A stretch of 20,876 bases of DNA, taken from positions 1 through 20,876 of the forward strand of contig CAYMIW010000048.1 of NCBI GenBank assembly GCA_964390725.1. Reading direction: 5' to 3'. The translations under genes were made by a program, and so were the position numbers. Each line of letters begins with the position of its first letter. Position 1 is the first letter of the stretch. Of this stretch, positions 1 to 6,158 are shown piece by piece. This DNA is from JAABTH01 sp964390725 (lineage in GTDB: Bacteria > Bacillota > Dethiobacteria > DTU022). A model generated the notes under the pieces. The model worked only from the letters and a program-made list of their open reading frames with translations. It had not been told where the DNA came from and ran no database searches.

Positions 1-67
1 TTGCGTTACCACGAGAGGTAACATGATATACTGCTCCTGGGTACTCAATCCGTAGAGGTCTGGCCGT
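1..67 (-). pseudogene. RAYT/Y1-type transposase, N-terminal start only, start codon lost (runs off window)
   Basis: Reading leftward from 67, the frame gives T-ARPLRIEYPGAVYHVTSRGN, which matches the N-terminus typical of REP-associated tyrosine transposases (Y1_Tnp family, usually M-ARPLRIE-PGA-YHV-SRGN). These HUH enzymes nick single-stranded DNA at hairpin ends and mobilise small palindromic elements. The codon where the family starts is ACG, not ATG. An in-frame TAG lies four codons upstream with no ATG, GTG or TTG between, and no Shine-Dalgarno is visible. I therefore call the start lost. The catalytic HUH motif and tyrosine would lie outside the window. The group II intron lies about 30 bases upstream, inside this element's leader. 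Recognition of the N-terminus is firm; non-functionality is inference. Confidence 0.72.
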
Positions 68-171
68 GCTGGAATTCTATTATTTAAAATCTTATATTGT
101 CGAGTAGACATATCTAATCTCACCTTATCACCAGCGTTTGCTGTTGCGATAGATTTACTATGCCCCTCACA

Positions 172-204
172 GAACCGGACATGAGGTTTTCCCTCATCCG
201 GCTC
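172..204 (-). ncRNA. Group II intron domain V catalytic hairpin
   Basis: The minus strand reads GAGCCGGATGAGG, a GAAA-type loop, then CCTCATGTCCGGTTC. This is a 33-base hairpin with the small internal bulge typical of domain V, the metal-binding catalytic core of the ribozyme. It lies 16 bases downstream of the maturase stop codon, where domain V is expected. Domain VI follows at about 99-165, with an internal CAGC-AAAC-GCTG hairpin. Confidence 0.85.
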
Positions 205-219
205 TTCACCAATACTCAC

Positions 220-1584
220 TTACGCTTTACCACCAAGAACATAGAAGTTATGCCTGATTTTTGGCTTTGGTAGAGGGTATTTTTGCAAGTATGACCTGAA
301 TTGTTCCCAGTCCATACTCTTTTTCTGGCTACGTCTGTTTACCCACTTGTAGACCAGCTTGCAGGTCTGGTCATAGAATGCCATTATGCCAGCATAATTC
401 CCACTGACGCCGTAGTACTCGTAATGGCCCCTGAGCTTAGCCGCCAATACCTTCCACCATTCCTTAGTTTCAGTTGCATTCCTTACTGCCTTCAGCCAGA
501 CATTCATCTCCTTGAGCTTCTCAGTGTACTTTTTCTTTCTGGTTTTCCTACCAACCTTGAAGCTCTTTTTCCGTGTTTCATCACAAAAATGGGTAAATCC
601 CAGGAAGTCAAACGTATCCGGCTTCTGGCCTTTCTTCTGCGCATTTGTTCTGGCATATCTTCCAAATTCAATCAATCTGGTCTTCTCTTTGGATAGGTCA
701 AGACCAAATTTGTTCAGCCTTCTTTCCAAAAGCCCCAGAATCTTCTCCGCTTCTTCTTTGTATTGTGCAACAATCACAAAGTCATCACAGTAGCGCATCA
801 ACTCCACGTATCCCCGCATGCTCTTTTTGACTATCTTCTCAAACCACAAGTCAAGGACATAGTGCAGATAGATGTTACTGATTACCGGTGAACACAGGCC
901 GCCCTGTGGCGTCCCCGTTTCAGTTGGCATTACCACTTCTTCTTCCATCACTCCGGCTTTGAGAAATTTCTTGATTATTTTTAAGAAGTTCTTGCCAGCT
1001 ATCTTTTCTTCCAGCATTCTCATCAGCCAGTCATGGTCAACGTTATCAAAGAACCCGCGGATGTCTGCATCGATGATGTGGTTTACGGGCTTAGTCATAA
1101 TCGTTTTGTCCAACTGCTTCAGTGCCTGATGGCAGCTTCTTCCTCCCCTGAATCCATAAGAGCAGTCCAAAAAGTTTGGCTCGTATATGGCATTTAGTAT
1201 TCGAGTTACTCCCATTTGCACTGTCTTGTCTTCCAGGGCAGGTATGCCCAGCGGCCTCATTTTTCCTCCTTCTTTGGGGATGTAGGCTCTTTTTACCGGT
1301 TGCGGATAGTATTTCTGCGCCTTCATTCTCTTTACCAGTTTCTGAACGTTGGTGTTGAGGTATCTCTCATAGTCTTCATGGGTTGTTTCATCAACCCCCG
1401 GAGCCCTGTTCTTCTTCAGCATAAAGAAGCTTTCTTTTAGGAACTCCTCGTTCAGCAAATGCGCCAGGCTGGTAAATTTAAAACTCTTGTCCTCTGTGGC
1501 ACGCTTCGTTATTAGGTCCAGTTTCGTTTTCATATCAAGCTGCATCTCAGCGAATACAACCTTTCCCTCCTTAGTAGACAACAT
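220..1584 (-). CDS. ltrA: Group II intron reverse transcriptase/maturase
   Basis: Protein of 454 residues that assists splicing and retrohomes the intron. The reverse transcriptase domain (about 50-310) shows APGVD, KMRPLGIP at 108-115, DADIRGFFDNVDH at 172-184 carrying the first catalytic Asp, GTPQGG at 224-229, and the active-site box YCDD at 265-268. The second residue of that box is Cys rather than the more common Ala. The C-terminal part (about 330-454) matches maturase domain X: FLGF, WWKVLAAKLRGHYEYYGV, then WVNRRSQKK. The protein ends at YVLGGKA with no HNH endonuclease domain, so this is an En-minus lineage, which usually relies on nicked or replicating DNA to prime. The frame is complete, so the intron may still be active. 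Confidence 0.93.
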   Translation of the reverse strand: MLSTKEGKVVFAEMQLDMKTKLDLITKRATEDKSFKFTSLAHLLNEEFLKESFFMLKKNRAPGVDETTHEDYERYLNTNVQKLVKRMKAQKYYPQPVKRAYIPKEGGKMRPLGIPALEDKTVQMGVTRILNAIYEPNFLDCSYGFRGGRSCHQALKQLDKTIMTKPVNHIIDADIRGFFDNVDHDWLMRMLEEKIAGKNFLKIIKKFLKAGVMEEEVVMPTETGTPQGGLCSPVISNIYLHYVLDLWFEKIVKKSMRGYVELMRYCDDFVIVAQYKEEAEKILGLLERRLNKFGLDLSKEKTRLIEFGRYARTNAQKKGQKPDTFDFLGFTHFCDETRKKSFKVGRKTRKKKYTEKLKEMNVWLKAVRNATETKEWWKVLAAKLRGHYEYYGVSGNYAGIMAFYDQTCKLVYKWVNRRSQKKSMDWEQFRSYLQKYPLPKPKIRHNFYVLGGKA

Positions 1585-2065
1585 ATGTTTCCCCTTTCCT
1601 TTACGTATTGATGCTAACCCCTTCCCCCTGTAGACGGCTTTCCCACCCTCTTAGTACTATGGATTAGTCCGACTACCAGGTTACCTTCTCCGCTTCCTCC
1701 CTCTGCGGTTGTTCAGCGGATTACCTCTATTAGGAGTAACCTGGTTCTCCCAAGTTCCTGGCCGCTCCCTTTGTTATCATGCCATGGCCTCAGACCCCGG
1801 GGAGCAGCGCCGCACTCGCCATCTCGCACAGCACCATTCTGTCTTCCAGTTCTTGAACACTGTCGACTCTCCCAACGCGTCAGTTTCGGGGCTCAATCCC
1901 TTCACTTTCGTTACGGCCTGATAACTCCCATCTACCAGCTTCATCCAGTCGGTTACCCTCCTGAATGTGGTATAGGTGTTAGGCTGGTGGCTACCCTTTG
2001 CCTAATCCGGACTCTCACCGACAAGAACTGCCAAGCTTTGCTTGGCGCACCCAAGACCTGACCCC

Positions 2066-2242
2066 TTATTCTTCTGTTTTTTTAAATTCTGCAATAGCTT
2101 TTTTACTGCTTTTCTTAAAAGGAAGCAGTATATCATGGGCGTGGAACCAGTTGGGATAAACATCGACTTATGCATCAACTCCAGCTTTTTGTAGATTGTC
2201 GATGTATGTAAGCGTCTCACAGTAAAAAGGCTCAATGTCTCC
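2066..2242 (-). pseudogene. Alpha/beta hydrolase (fold-3, Aes-like) C-terminal fragment with internal stop
   Basis: Reading leftward from 2242 gives GDIEPFYCETLTYIDNLQK, then AGVDA, a TAA stop, then VDVYPNWFHAHDILLPFKK and SSKKAIAEFKKTEE followed by a stop. This matches the C-terminal end of lipase/esterase family alpha/beta hydrolases: the D/E-P-x-x-x-E-T helix, the VYPN-FH segment with the catalytic His, and the final helix. The fragment is cut on its N-terminal side exactly at the GTTGTCAACAACC repeat (2246-2274), and TAA replaces the residue after VDA. It is followed within 6 bases by the GGGGTCAGGTCTTG terminus of the RAYT element. It is a relic, clearly non-functional. Confidence 0.72.
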
Positions 2243-2245
2243 CAA

Positions 2246-2274
2246 GTTGTCAGAGGGACGGGGTTGTTGACAAC
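2246..2274 (-). repeat. Dispersed palindrome-tipped repeat, copy 1
   Basis: On the minus strand it starts GTTGTCAACAACCCCG, has a C-rich centre and ends CTGACAAC. The tips TTGTCA and TGACAA are exact reverse complements, giving a hairpin-forming element with an asymmetric core, REP-like in size. This is the only one of five copies in the minus orientation. It marks the truncation point of the alpha/beta hydrolase relic and lies upstream of the first C_GCAxxG_C_C unit. Confidence 0.8.
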
Positions 2275-2338
2275 TGCATCTACACTTTAAACACAATGCT
2301 TCAGTTGAGCCCCGTTAGCCTGACATTTATAGCTCATT

Positions 2339-2958
2339 GCCCTATTGCCCTATAATACCTTGACATATATACTTAAAATGCTTTAACAATACCGTGATAA
2401 ATTAAGATGAATCAATTGAGATCACCCTTAAAGGAGTAAATAAACATGACTCGTTCTGAAATTGCAGCCAATAAGTTCAAAGACTGTTAATGCTGCTCCC
2501 AGGCTGTTTTGTTCAGCTTTGCCGATAAAGCCGGTATTTCAGAAGATCTGGCTTTGAAAATGGCCGATGGTTTTGGGGCCGGTATGGCTCGCAAGCAGAC
2601 AGTGTGCGGAGCTGTATCGGGCTCAATCATCACACTTGGCCTGCTTTATGGAAGGGGCGAAAATGAGAGTGAGGGAAAACACGAGTATACCTATGACCGG
2701 GTTAGAGATTTTATGCCCAGGTTTGAAACCCTGCACGGTTCGATCTTCTGCAGAGAACTGCTTGATGAGCTGGATTTAAACACAAGTGAGGGTCAAGAAC
2801 GCTTTAAAAATGAGAATTGGGGGGGAACCTACGCCAACTACGTTGCTGATGCAGCCAGACTCCTGGATGAAATGATAGACGAACATCCGAAGTAGAAAAG
2901 CTTGTCTGTAACTTAAGTCTTACTGTTATTTAGTTCCGCCTTCATCTTCACTGTTGCG
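2339..2958 (+). repeat. C_GCAxxG_C_C unit, copy A (long direct repeat with 11716-12335)
   Basis: This stretch of about 620 bases, covering leader, ribosome binding site, coding frame and roughly 60 bases of 3' flank, aligns without net indels to 11716-12335 through the coding part (offset 9377). A truncated third copy lies at 4647-4841. Identity begins abruptly at GCCCTATTGCCCTA and decays near 2958. The end of the similarity is judged by eye. Confidence 0.78.
2446..2895 (+). pseudogene. C_GCAxxG_C_C family redox protein, copy A, broken by nonsense codon
   Basis: The frame starts at ATG 2446 behind AAGGAG, as in the intact copy at 11823, but codon 15 is TAA (2488-2490) where the intact copy has TAC (Tyr). 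The preceding Gly codon is changed to TGT. Translation would have to restart downstream, for example at TTG 2509, which would lose the N-terminal CCSQAV cysteine pair. The last conserved cysteine is also replaced (GGTYANYV against GDTCANYV). The central CGAVSG motif and FCRELL cysteine remain. With two of the family's conserved cysteine positions lost, I read this as a decaying paralogue of the copy at 11823-12260. Confidence 0.8.
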
Positions 2959-3044
2959 GTTATAAACATTAGCTTTTTCGATACTGCCATTGCTCCTCTG
3001 CCAGGCTCCTGCTGGACAGCACTGCTTCATTTCAATTTGTATAT

Positions 3045-3072
3045 GTTGACAACAACCCCGTCCCCCTGACAA
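3045..3072 (+). repeat. Dispersed palindrome-tipped repeat, copy 2
   Basis: Begins GTTGACAACAACCCCG and ends CCCTGACAA. It is identical over these 28 bases to copy 4 at 12425. It lies about 150 bases downstream of C_GCAxxG_C_C copy A and 6 bases beyond the stop codon of the convergent MFS gene, so it occupies the shared 3' end of two convergent genes. Confidence 0.85.
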
Positions 3073-3078
3073 TCGTCC

Positions 3079-4305
3079 TCAAGTTAATTTATTTAAACGC
3101 AGAGCCGCCAGAAGAATAATAAACAATGCACCGGTTAGGAAGTATGCCCCGGCAGCGAAAGTACCGGTTAGATCAACAAGTGTCCCAATAATCAAAGGAC
3201 CTGTAAAACCGCCAACTTCGGCAAAACAGAAAAAGATTCCACCCGCCATCCCCATATATTTAGATCCAACTACAGGATTATCCATCAATATAAGGATCAG
3301 GAATGTCATTAAAGGCAACCCGGCAATTCCAAACATTATCAGCCCGACGGTAAAGAGCAATCCTTCAGTTAGGACTGTCAGTAATATCGCCAGCCCGGCA
3401 ATAAGGGCAAGTGCAGCAACTGCTGCCACTCGATAAGCTGCAGAAATAAACCGCGGCATAACAAGAATAGATATAATACCTGAAGCAGTCGGTAGGGAAG
3501 AGGCATAACCAGCGAGAGTTGGCGAAAAACCTTTGATCTCAAGTATATTGGGAAGCCAGTTATTTAAACCGTGATTTACAAGAAAGCTTAGGAAACCCAT
3601 GAGGATGATCAGCTGGATCTCCCTGAGCTTAATCATTCCAAGGAGAACCTGCCCCCAGTATGAACTATCTCCCCGGGATTTTACTTCAGCTCGATCCTTT
3701 GCCAGGAACCACCAGATCGAAGCTGCTACCATTACAATTACGCCATAGAATACAAATGCAAAACGCCAGCTACCCCCAACAAAAGGCATAACCACGCTAT
3801 TAGTAAGGGAAAGTGCTACGAGACCGCCCAACATGGACGCAGTTGTATAGATGCCGACTGCTATTCCCCGCTCATTTTCATCAAACCAGAGAGATATAGT
3901 TTTAGGCGAACCAATTGAAATTAAGGGTCCTCCAAGCCCGAAAACCGCTACAGCTATTAACAAACCGGTCCATTGTGTCGGGAAGTAACGAAGCATGGCA
4001 GAAAAACTTATTAAAATAGCTCCGATAAAAAGCGCTTTTCTTGCGCCCCATTTATCCAGAGCTGTTCCGGCAAGTATAGCTACAAAAATATATGTGAGCT
4101 GCCAGGCCCCAAGGACCAGGCCCATTTGCGAATAAGTCATCTGCAAATCTTCAATTATCGGCGTTATCAAGGGGGCAAGGGAACGGGAGATCAGTCCGAA
4201 ACTGGCATAAAGTATCCAGATCAAGCCAAGCATGACCCAGCGATAATTTGATCCTCGCTCAGTTTTTACTTTAATTATAATCTCACTTTCCCTTTTGTGA
4301 TGCAA
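3079..4305 (-). CDS. MFS transporter, CynX/NimT-like
   Basis: A membrane protein of about 400 residues with around 12 hydrophobic segments and the major facilitator fold. The N-terminal half has NYRWVMLGLIWILYASFGLI, then LAPLITPIIEDLQMTYSQMG, then the loop 2-3 signature LDKWGARKALFIGA, all typical of the CynX/NimT/OPA-like anion or organic-acid branch. The substrate cannot be read from sequence. The start is unclear: the first usable codon is TTG at 4305 with only a weak GGGAAG upstream, and there is no ATG or GTG between it and the first membrane segment. A preceding open frame ends at 4275 inside the N-terminal coding region, which suggests the gene was once coupled to an upstream gene now lost to an IS21 remnant. 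It is bracketed by direct repeats (C_GCAxxG unit plus short repeat on each side). Confidence 0.82.
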   Translation of the reverse strand: MHHKRESEIIIKVKTERGSNYRWVMLGLIWILYASFGLISRSLAPLITPIIEDLQMTYSQMGLVLGAWQLTYIFVAILAGTALDKWGARKALFIGAILISFSAMLRYFPTQWTGLLIAVAVFGLGGPLISIGSPKTISLWFDENERGIAVGIYTTASMLGGLVALSLTNSVVMPFVGGSWRFAFVFYGVIVMVAASIWWFLAKDRAEVKSRGDSSYWGQVLLGMIKLREIQLIILMGFLSFLVNHGLNNWLPNILEIKGFSPTLAGYASSLPTASGIISILVMPRFISAAYRVAAVAALALIAGLAILLTVLTEGLLFTVGLIMFGIAGLPLMTFLILILMDNPVVGSKYMGMAGGIFFCFAEVGGFTGPLIIGTLVDLTGTFAAGAYFLTGALFIILLAALRLNKLT

Positions 4306-4391
4306 TTTGTGATATGCTTCCCGATGCTTATTCCGGCGCGCTCGGCCGCCTTATAAAGTGCTTTCAGTTTATCAAAGATCTGGTTGGTTAA
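4275..4391 (-). pseudogene. Possible C-terminal remnant of a gene formerly upstream of the MFS gene
   Basis: An open frame of about 38 codons with no start codon reads TNQIFDKLKALYKAAERAG, then ISIGKHITNCITKGKVRL and a TAA stop. It is amphipathic-helix-like and overlaps the MFS start region in another frame. I do not recognise the family. It looks like the tail of an operon partner truncated by the IS21 debris at 4406-4642, but its coding status rests only on composition and position. Confidence 0.3.
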
Positions 4392-4405
4392 TCAACTTTT
4401 TCTAT

Positions 4406-4642
4406 TTACAAAGATTTGAAACTGATTGTTTCTCTGCACCTTCTTCCCCCATGGGGAAAGTATACTGGTGTTATCTTGTTCTTTTTTCCATGCTTGTCAT
4501 TCTTATCGATTCTGCGTTTGGTCGGGCCTTTTAGCTCAAAGCGGTATGCGTTGTGAACAAGGCGGTCTAAGATCGCATCAGCAACTGTGCTGTCCGGGTC
4601 TAATATGGCCATGTCCCGGTCATCTAAATTAAGCAGGCCCAT
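4406..4642 (-). pseudogene. istB: IS21-family IstB ATPase, C-terminal remnant
   Basis: Residues 13-44 read ILDPDSTVADAILDRLVHNA followed by YRFELKGPTKRR. This matches the conserved C-terminal segment of IstB, the AAA+ transposition helper of IS21 elements (DPTIADAILDRLVHNA-RIELKG). The Walker A and B motifs and most of the protein are absent, and the residues after about 48 do not look like IstB. The frame abuts the truncated C_GCAxxG_C_C copy at 4647, so an IS21 insertion or deletion probably created that truncation. No terminal inverted repeats or istA remain. Confidence 0.7.
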
Positions 4643-4646
4643 CTTT

Positions 4647-4841
4647 TGACCGGGTTAGAGATTTTATGATCAGGTTTGAAACCCTGCACGGTTCGATCTT
4701 CTGCAGAGAACTGCTTGATGAGCTGGATTTAAACACAAGTAAGGGTCAAGAACGCTTCAAAAATGAAACTTGGAGGGGACCTGCGTCAACTATGTTGCTA
4801 ATGCAGCCAGACTTCTGGATGAAATGGTAGCCGCAAAATAA
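4647..4841 (+). pseudogene. C_GCAxxG_C_C family protein, copy B, 5'-truncated and frameshifted
   Basis: From TGACCGGGTTAG onward the sequence matches the second half of copy A (2700-2895), with about six differences over the first 127 bases by eye. It encodes DRVRDFMIRFETLHGSIFCR, then ELLDELDLNTSKGQERFKNE. One base is missing near 4780-4785 (TGGAGGGGACC against TGGGGGGGAACC), which shifts the frame before the last conserved cysteine region. The original frame is resumed in the tail and ends TAA at 4841. The N-terminal half, including the CGAxxG motif, is gone. The short repeat starts 3 bases after the stop. Confidence 0.78.
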
Positions 4842-4844
4842 TAA

Positions 4845-4872
4845 GTTATCAACAACCCCTGTCACCCTGTCA
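4845..4872 (+). repeat. Dispersed palindrome-tipped repeat, copy 3 (degenerate)
   Basis: Starts GTTATCAACAACCCC and ends CCCTGTCA, with several changes in the core relative to copies 2 and 4. It overlaps the TGA stop of the convergent FLVCR-like transporter gene (4870-4872), and the repeat actually supplies that stop. It also directly follows C_GCAxxG_C_C copy B. Confidence 0.68.
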
Positions 4873-6144
4873 TTTATTCGTCTCGTTCAAAATCATAGGA
4901 GATTCTTTCAGCAACAGTACCAGGAGAAAGGCAACCAGGGATAAAACAGCAAAAATACCCATCATAGGAATCAGGTAGCGGTTGTTCCCGATGCTCATCA
5001 GGGCAACAAATATGAGGCCGGATAACTGCCCGGACAGAAGTAAAAACCCCTGAGATGAGGATTCCGGGGCGGGGTAACTCACCTCGGCGGCATATTGAAA
5101 ACCGATAGGACCGGCGCTCATAATAAAGAACCCCAGTAGAAACGATGACACCAGGGCCGCAGTATACACCGCTTCCGGCCCGGTGAACAGCCGATCGGCA
5201 AAGGAGAGCCCGGCCATACCGGGAACCATGCCAGCCATACAGATCACCAGAAAAATCTTCCTCTTTTTAAATTTGTCCGAAAGCATGGGTAGAACCAGCG
5301 CGCCGATAACCCCTCCCACAATCATCAGGACACCAATCATACCGTCGGAATCTTCCACTCCCAGGGAACCGGAGATGGAGTCCACCATGGAACTGACAGC
5401 GTTGAAGATCCCCAGTCCAATGAAAAAGAGGATGATTGTCAACATCATGTCCCGGCGGCCAAAGATATATTTGAACCCGGCAGTAAATTTCGTGTGCCGA
5501 TATTCTTCCTCAGCCGGAGGGGTGGGCGGTTTTTCCCGGATAAGGAAGAGGGCCGTGATGGCCACAACGGCGGAAATAATACCGTAGATCAGAAGCATAC
5601 GATCCACACCTAAGCCGTATCGGGGATCAGATGGCGAAGTAATCACCAACAGGGGTGTGACTCCCATCGCAACGATTATCCCCAGATATTGGGCCAGGGC
5701 AGATAACCCTGCGGCGGTACCCCGTTCTTTTAAGGGGAACCACCGGACCGAAACCGCGGTTACAGCGTTGAGGATAAAGGGCTGAGCAACAGCCAGGCCA
5801 AGCTGGGCGATCAACACAACGGTAAAGTTTGCTCCACCGAAACCCTTCAGGAGGCTAAAAAAAGCGGTAAGAATACATCCAATTCCTAGACCAATCTTGA
5901 TGCCCCAGGTATCGATGATGTATGAAGCCGGTACACAGACCACCAGAAAAAGGAACATATAAGACATGGCCAGAAAGTCCACGTTGAAAAAGGAGGCCGG
6001 ATCAAACTGGCCAGAGTAGAAAGCCTCCGCCGCCCGGGCGATGGATGCGTGGGCCAGCCATTGAATCTGGATGACTACTGTCACCGCCATAAATGAGATT
6101 AAGACAATCCATCGGTAACCGTACACCTTGTAGGATGCGGCCAT
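4870..6144 (-). CDS. FLVCR-like MFS transporter
   Basis: Integral membrane protein of 424 residues with about 12 hydrophobic segments. The N-terminus (YGYRWIVLISFMAVTVVIQI, then QWLAHASIARAAEAFY) and the loop PASYIIDTWGIKIGLGIGC, followed by LAQLGLAVAQPFILNAVTAV, match the FLVCR branch of the major facilitator superfamily. Eukaryotic FLVCRs carry choline, ethanolamine or heme; bacterial substrates are largely undefined. I chose ATG 6144 because AGGAGG sits 6 bases before it, rather than the GTG at 6168 that lies upstream of that site. It is the last gene of the aminotransferase-aldolase-kinase operon, 14 bases after the kinase stop. It probably imports the pathway substrate (inference). Confidence 0.85.
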   Translation of the reverse strand: MAASYKVYGYRWIVLISFMAVTVVIQIQWLAHASIARAAEAFYSGQFDPASFFNVDFLAMSYMFLFLVVCVPASYIIDTWGIKIGLGIGCILTAFFSLLKGFGGANFTVVLIAQLGLAVAQPFILNAVTAVSVRWFPLKERGTAAGLSALAQYLGIIVAMGVTPLLVITSPSDPRYGLGVDRMLLIYGIISAVVAITALFLIREKPPTPPAEEEYRHTKFTAGFKYIFGRRDMMLTIILFFIGLGIFNAVSSMVDSISGSLGVEDSDGMIGVLMIVGGVIGALVLPMLSDKFKKRKIFLVICMAGMVPGMAGLSFADRLFTGPEAVYTAALVSSFLLGFFIMSAGPIGFQYAAEVSYPAPESSSQGFLLLSGQLSGLIFVALMSIGNNRYLIPMMGIFAVLSLVAFLLVLLLKESPMILNETNK

Positions 6145-6158
6145 CTTCTTCCTCCTTT

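Larger units (their letters stand above)
99..2050 (-). mobile_element. Group II intron (RNA plus maturase ORF)
   Basis: On the minus strand the element starts with GTGCGCC at 2050, followed by the conserved GGTGAGAGTCC-type segment. It carries a 454-residue maturase and ends in a recognisable domain V (172-204) and a domain VI-like hairpin ending CTACTCGAC at 99. About 1.95 kb is normal for an ORF-bearing bacterial group II intron. The 5' exon ends GGTCAGGTCTTGG and the 3' exon begins AATATAAG. Joined, these form an uninterrupted leader of the RAYT element to the left. The 3' boundary is uncertain by 1-3 bases. The stretch 1585-2050, which has no gene, is the intron's 5' structured RNA (domains I-III). 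Confidence 0.88.

Noticed and set aside
301..1440. Several plus-strand open frames over the maturase gene
   Set aside because: They are shadows of the minus-strand reverse transcriptase, with no family match or ribosome sites.
2002..2235. A 77-codon minus-strand frame from MSLFTVRRL into the intron
   Set aside because: It is out of frame with the hydrolase relic and continues into the intron 5' RNA, so it is not a gene.
2488..2490. In-frame stop next to cysteines in C_GCAxxG copy A as a possible selenocysteine-type recoding
   Set aside because: The codon is TAA, not TGA, and the intact paralogue has Tyr at that position, so simple decay explains it.
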